Below, piece after piece: positions 6,530 to 8,168 of a DNA stretch of 8,168 nt. Origin of the DNA: JBDSSS01 sp038224055. Its GTDB lineage: Bacteria > Actinomycetota > Actinomycetes > Actinomycetales > Dermatophilaceae. Made by a program: the position numbers and the translations under genes. The notes beneath the pieces were generated by a model. That model saw only the letters and a program-made list of their open reading frames with translations, did not search any database and had not been told where the DNA came from. Positions within the stretch are counted from its first letter, which is position 1, and each line of letters opens with the position of its first letter. The stretch covers positions 1 through 8,168 of the forward strand of contig JBBRGO010000153.1 of the NCBI GenBank assembly GCA_038224055.1. The letters run 5' to 3'.

Positions 6530-7396
6530 TCAGTCAGCGCGCGCGACGAACCGGCGCAGTGCGGTGACGATGATCTCCGGGGCGTCGCTGTGCACCCAGT
6601 GGCCGGCGCCCTTGATCGTGAACAGCCGGGTCCGGGGGAAGAAACCCCTCATCCGTTCGCCGTCCTCGGGGCGGACGTAGGTCGAGTCGCCACCGGCGAT
6701 CCACAGGACGGGACCGCCGTAGGGCTCGCGGCCGTCCGCATCGCCCTCCCCCTCGCTGTCCACCTCGCTGTCCACGCCGTAGGGCCACCCCGCGATCCTC
6801 GACCCGGAACCGCGGGCGGCGTCGGCGGCGAGGAGGTCGAGGTTGACCTGCCAGCGCCAGGCCTGCCCGTCCCGGCGGAGGTTCTGGAGCAGGAAGGCCT
6901 TGACCCCCGGGTCGGACTCCTCGAAGCGGGCCTCGGCGTCCGACCGGCTCGTCAGCTCGGCGAGCGGGAGCCGCTGCATCTCGCTGATGTAACCCTCGAA
7001 ACGCTCCAGCGAGCCATAGCTCCGCGGAGCGATGTCGACGACGACGAGCCGCTCGACGAGCTCCGGGTGCCGTAGCGCGAGCACCATGGCGACCTTCCCG
7101 CCGAGGGAGTGGCCGACGACGGTCCACCCGTCGTCGCCTCCCTCGTCCCTCAACGTCGAGGCCACGGCATCCGCATAGGTGTCGAGGGAGAACTCGGCCG
7201 ACCACGGCGAGCGCCCGTGGTCGGGCAGGTCGACGAGGAGGCAGCGTGCGTCCGACCCGGAGGGACCGCTTACCGCCTTGGCGATCTGTGTCCAGTTGCG
7301 TCCCTGGCCGAAAAGGCCGTGCAGGAAGGCGATCCGCGGCCCCTCAGCGCCCCATGACAGCGTGTTGAGCCCGGTATCCGGCGCAGCGGTGGTCAT
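6530..7396 (-). CDS. Alpha/beta hydrolase (YbfF/ABHD11-like esterase)
   Basis: A 288-residue soluble alpha/beta-hydrolase. Residues 24-35 (FLHGLFGQGRNW) carry the oxyanion HG pair and resemble YbfF/ABHD11 esterases, as does DLPDHGRSP at 56-64. The nucleophile elbow is GHSLGG with S97, followed by VAMVLALRHPELVERLVVVD, with IAP at 122-124. The probable acid is D237 in IAGGDSTYV and the catalytic His is H266 in GAGHWVHSD. A short acidic insertion at about 208-223 contains VDSEVDSE, encoded by an exact 12-bp tandem duplication. The substrate is unknown; esterase or thioesterase activity is the family expectation. ATG 7396 is chosen. GTG 7414 is in frame upstream but has no usable ribosome site. 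TAGGCT seven bases before the ATG suggests a leaderless transcript. It follows the decayed regulator on the same strand but probably has its own promoter. Confidence 0.92.
   Translation of the reverse strand: MTTAAPDTGLNTLSWGAEGPRIAFLHGLFGQGRNWTQIAKAVSGPSGSDARCLLVDLPDHGRSPWSAEFSLDTYADAVASTLRDEGGDDGWTVVGHSLGGKVAMVLALRHPELVERLVVVDIAPRSYGSLERFEGYISEMQRLPLAELTSRSDAEARFEESDPGVKAFLLQNLRRDGQAWRWQVNLDLLAADAARGSGSRIAGWPYGVDSEVDSEGEGDADGREPYGGPVLWIAGGDSTYVRPEDGERMRGFFPRTRLFTIKGAGHWVHSDAPEIIVTALRRFVARAD
6751..6774. repeat. Exact 12-bp tandem duplication in the hydrolase gene
   Basis: cctcgctgtcca occurs twice back to back (6751-6762 and 6763-6774). It is in frame and encodes the doubled VDSE in the acidic surface insertion of the hydrolase, between the cap region and the strand that carries the catalytic acid. 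Confidence 0.85.
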
Positions 7397-7403
7397 GGGC
7401 GCG

Positions 7404-7409
7404 AGCCTA
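7404..7409 (-). promoter_or_regulatory. Candidate -10 element (TAGGCT) for a leaderless hydrolase mRNA
   Basis: On the minus strand TAGGCT is followed by seven bases and then the ATG at 7396, the spacing expected if transcription begins at the A of the start codon. No Shine-Dalgarno sequence fits this ATG. The -35 region has no clear match. Confidence 0.4.
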
Positions 7410-7445
7410 CGCACCCTCGGTGGGCGGGCAGATCGAGCCCCGACC

Positions 7446-7949
7446 TCAGAGGTTGAGCCGGTAGCCGCGACGGACCACCGTCTGGACGAGGTGACGGTCC
7501 GGGAGGGCGGCTCGCAGCCGGCTCACCGCCATGTCGAAGGCGTGCTCGTGCTCCGCCTCGGGCAGCTCGTCGAGGAGGCGCACTCGCGTCAGCACCGCAC
7601 CGGGCCGCGAGACGAGGGCCCCGAGCAGTGCGCGCGGGCCGCGGGCCGGCGTCACCGACTCACCGACTCACCGGCGAAGCACACCGTCCGCCCGTGGATG
7701 ACGAGCGGCCCCAGGGCGGTCCGGACCTCCTCGACACCGTGAACGGTGAGGTGCTCGATGACGCTCCGCACCAGGGCGCCGATCCGGAGGTGCTCCGGCA
7801 CGATCGGAGTGATCCCCCAGACTCAGGAGCGGCCCCGCCGTGACCGACCGGGACGAGCACGACGCGGTCGGGGCCCCCGCGAGAGGATCGTGGAGCCCGG
7901 TCCCGTCGGCCAGGTCGGTCTGCACGAGCACGGTGGCTCCCCTCGATAG
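7446..7949 (-). pseudogene. Decayed uroporphyrinogen-III synthase (HemD)-like/winged-helix regulator
   Basis: Pieces of an actinobacterial HemD-winged-helix fusion regulator lie in order but in different frames. From about 7949 one frame gives LSRGATVLVQTDLADGTG, then LHDPLAGA; it includes a GTG at 7931 preceded by GAGGGGAG. After a G5C4 run a second frame gives DRVVLVPVG. The first frame resumes with VTAGPLLSLG. After five C's at 7814-7818 a third frame reads GITPIVPEHLRIGALVRSV, then IEHLTVHGVEEVRTALGPLV, then FAGESV. An 8-bp duplication (7653-7668) then shifts to the last frame, RPGAVLTRVRLLDEL to VVRRGYRLNL, an OmpR-type winged helix ending with TGA at 7446. Full-length fusions of this kind run to roughly 380 residues, so the N-terminal domain and part of the middle are missing. 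The final 69-residue frame is unlikely to be a gene by itself. Family assignment is from memory of proteins such as M. tuberculosis Rv0260c. Confidence 0.75.
7653..7672. repeat. 8-bp tandem duplication (2.5 copies) breaking the HemD-like gene
   Basis: caccgact occurs at 7653-7660 and 7661-7668, followed by cacc at 7669-7672. Removing one unit joins AGESV directly to TPARGPRALLGAL in a single frame, a family-like winged-helix entry. As given, the frames meet stops (TGA at 7668-7670 in one frame, and a TGA just after GESVSR in another). Confidence 0.8.
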
Positions 7950-7991
7950 GTCGCCGGGTGGCGGGGTGAGGTGGTGGCGGTGCGGCGTGGC

Positions 7992-8013
7992 CCCACGTCG
8001 CCGCCCACGTCGC
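7992..8013. repeat. Direct repeat cccacgtcgc upstream of the chelatase gene
   Basis: Two identical 10-mers at 7992-8001 and 8004-8013 are spaced 12 bp start to start, in the region between the decayed regulator and the chelatase. They could be a regulator site or chance in GC-rich DNA. A GGCCCGGGCC palindrome follows at 8031-8040. Confidence 0.4.
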
Positions 8014-8055
8014 TACGGCCGAGCGAGCCCGGCCCGGGCCTGCCAGAGTGAGGTC

Positions 8056-8168
8056 ATGCATCCCGTCCTCGTCGCGACCGCCCACGGCACCGGATCCGCG
8101 GCCGGTCGCGGCGCCGTCGGGGCCCTCGTCGCTGCGGTCGCCCGCCGGCGCCCGGACCTCGTCGTCCG
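8056..8168 (+). CDS. CbiX-type sirohydrochlorin chelatase family protein (5' part)
   Basis: Only the first 37 codons are in the window. The protein begins MHPVLVATAHGTGSAAGRGA, and the LVATAHGT strand-loop near the N-terminus carries the metal-binding His of CbiX/SirB-type chelatases (here H10). LVAAVARRRPDLVV then corresponds to the first helix and second strand. Such enzymes insert Fe or Co into sirohydrochlorin for sirohaem or cobalamin synthesis. The start is ATG 8056; AGG lies only two bases upstream, so the ribosome site is poorly spaced (AGAGTGAGG as a whole at 8045-8053). An in-frame GTG at 7987 would add 23 residues unlike the family. Divergent arrangement with a HemD-like regulator recalls the M. 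tuberculosis Rv0259c/Rv0260c pair and supports a tetrapyrrole/nitrite-assimilation setting. Confidence 0.75.
   Translation, partial: MHPVLVATAHGTGSAAGRGAVGALVAAVARRRPDLVV

Noticed and set aside
6521..6532. CGACCCTCA after the regulator, resembling the putative operator unit
   Set aside because: It is a single copy lying in the convergent gap and at the hydrolase stop, not upstream of any gene.
7660..8085. A 141-codon minus-strand open frame across the regulator remnant and the chelatase start
   Set aside because: Only its short DRVVLVPVG piece matches the HemD-like pattern. The rest is Arg/Pro/Ser-rich, and its start overlaps the chelatase coding sequence on the other strand.
1..8168. Search by eye for CRISPR arrays, tRNA/rRNA genes, IS ends, transposases or phage genes
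   Set aside because: No regularly spaced long repeats, cloverleaf-like segments, transposase or integrase motifs were seen. The only repeats are the short ones listed.

Overview
The window is very GC-rich, with GTG starts and GTGA stop/start overlaps. Its genes look like those of an actinomycete, and several resemble the Intrasporangiaceae/Micrococcales type (an inference from style, not a database match). It is chromosomal. I see no IS element, phage gene, CRISPR array, tRNA or rRNA.

Layout from left to right. (1) 1-242 (+): the 3' end of a GNAT acetyltransferase, frameshifted by a 7-bp tandem duplication. (2) 264-2228 (-): a cytosolic M13 zinc metallopeptidase of the Zmp1/PepO type, convergent with the GNAT remnant. 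(3) 2372-2956 (-): a small unrecognised protein with a repetitive acidic/basic N-terminus and two C-terminal membrane helices. (4) 3082-4350 (-): a PspC-domain membrane protein with an extracytoplasmic LiaF/DUF4097-like 'toast-rack' end. (5) 4476-5813 (+): a membrane histidine kinase that itself begins with a PspC domain, overlapping by GTGA with (6) 5810-6511 (+), a NarL/LuxR-type response regulator. (7) 6530-7396 (-): an alpha/beta hydrolase of the YbfF/ABHD11 type, possibly read from a leaderless mRNA. (8) 7446-7949 (-): a decayed HemD-winged-helix regulator in at least three frames. (9) 8056-8168 (+): the start of a CbiX-type sirohydrochlorin chelatase, running off the window.

Genes 4-6 form the functional core. 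The architecture (PspC membrane protein divergent from a PspC kinase and its regulator) matches the three-component cell-envelope stress systems described in Corynebacterium glutamicum as EsrISR, related to LiaFSR. The 125-nt divergent spacer holds four copies of the hexamer CGACCC: three in direct orientation exactly 11 bp apart and one inverted. This is the best candidate for the regulator's operator. Gene 3 directly follows the PspC protein on the same strand and may be a further component.

The right end was probably a tetrapyrrole/sirohaem regulator divergent from a chelatase. The chelatase start is intact and the regulator is broken. Short tandem duplications of 7, 8 and 12 bp occur in three different genes, so either local slippage or sequencing/assembly error should be considered.
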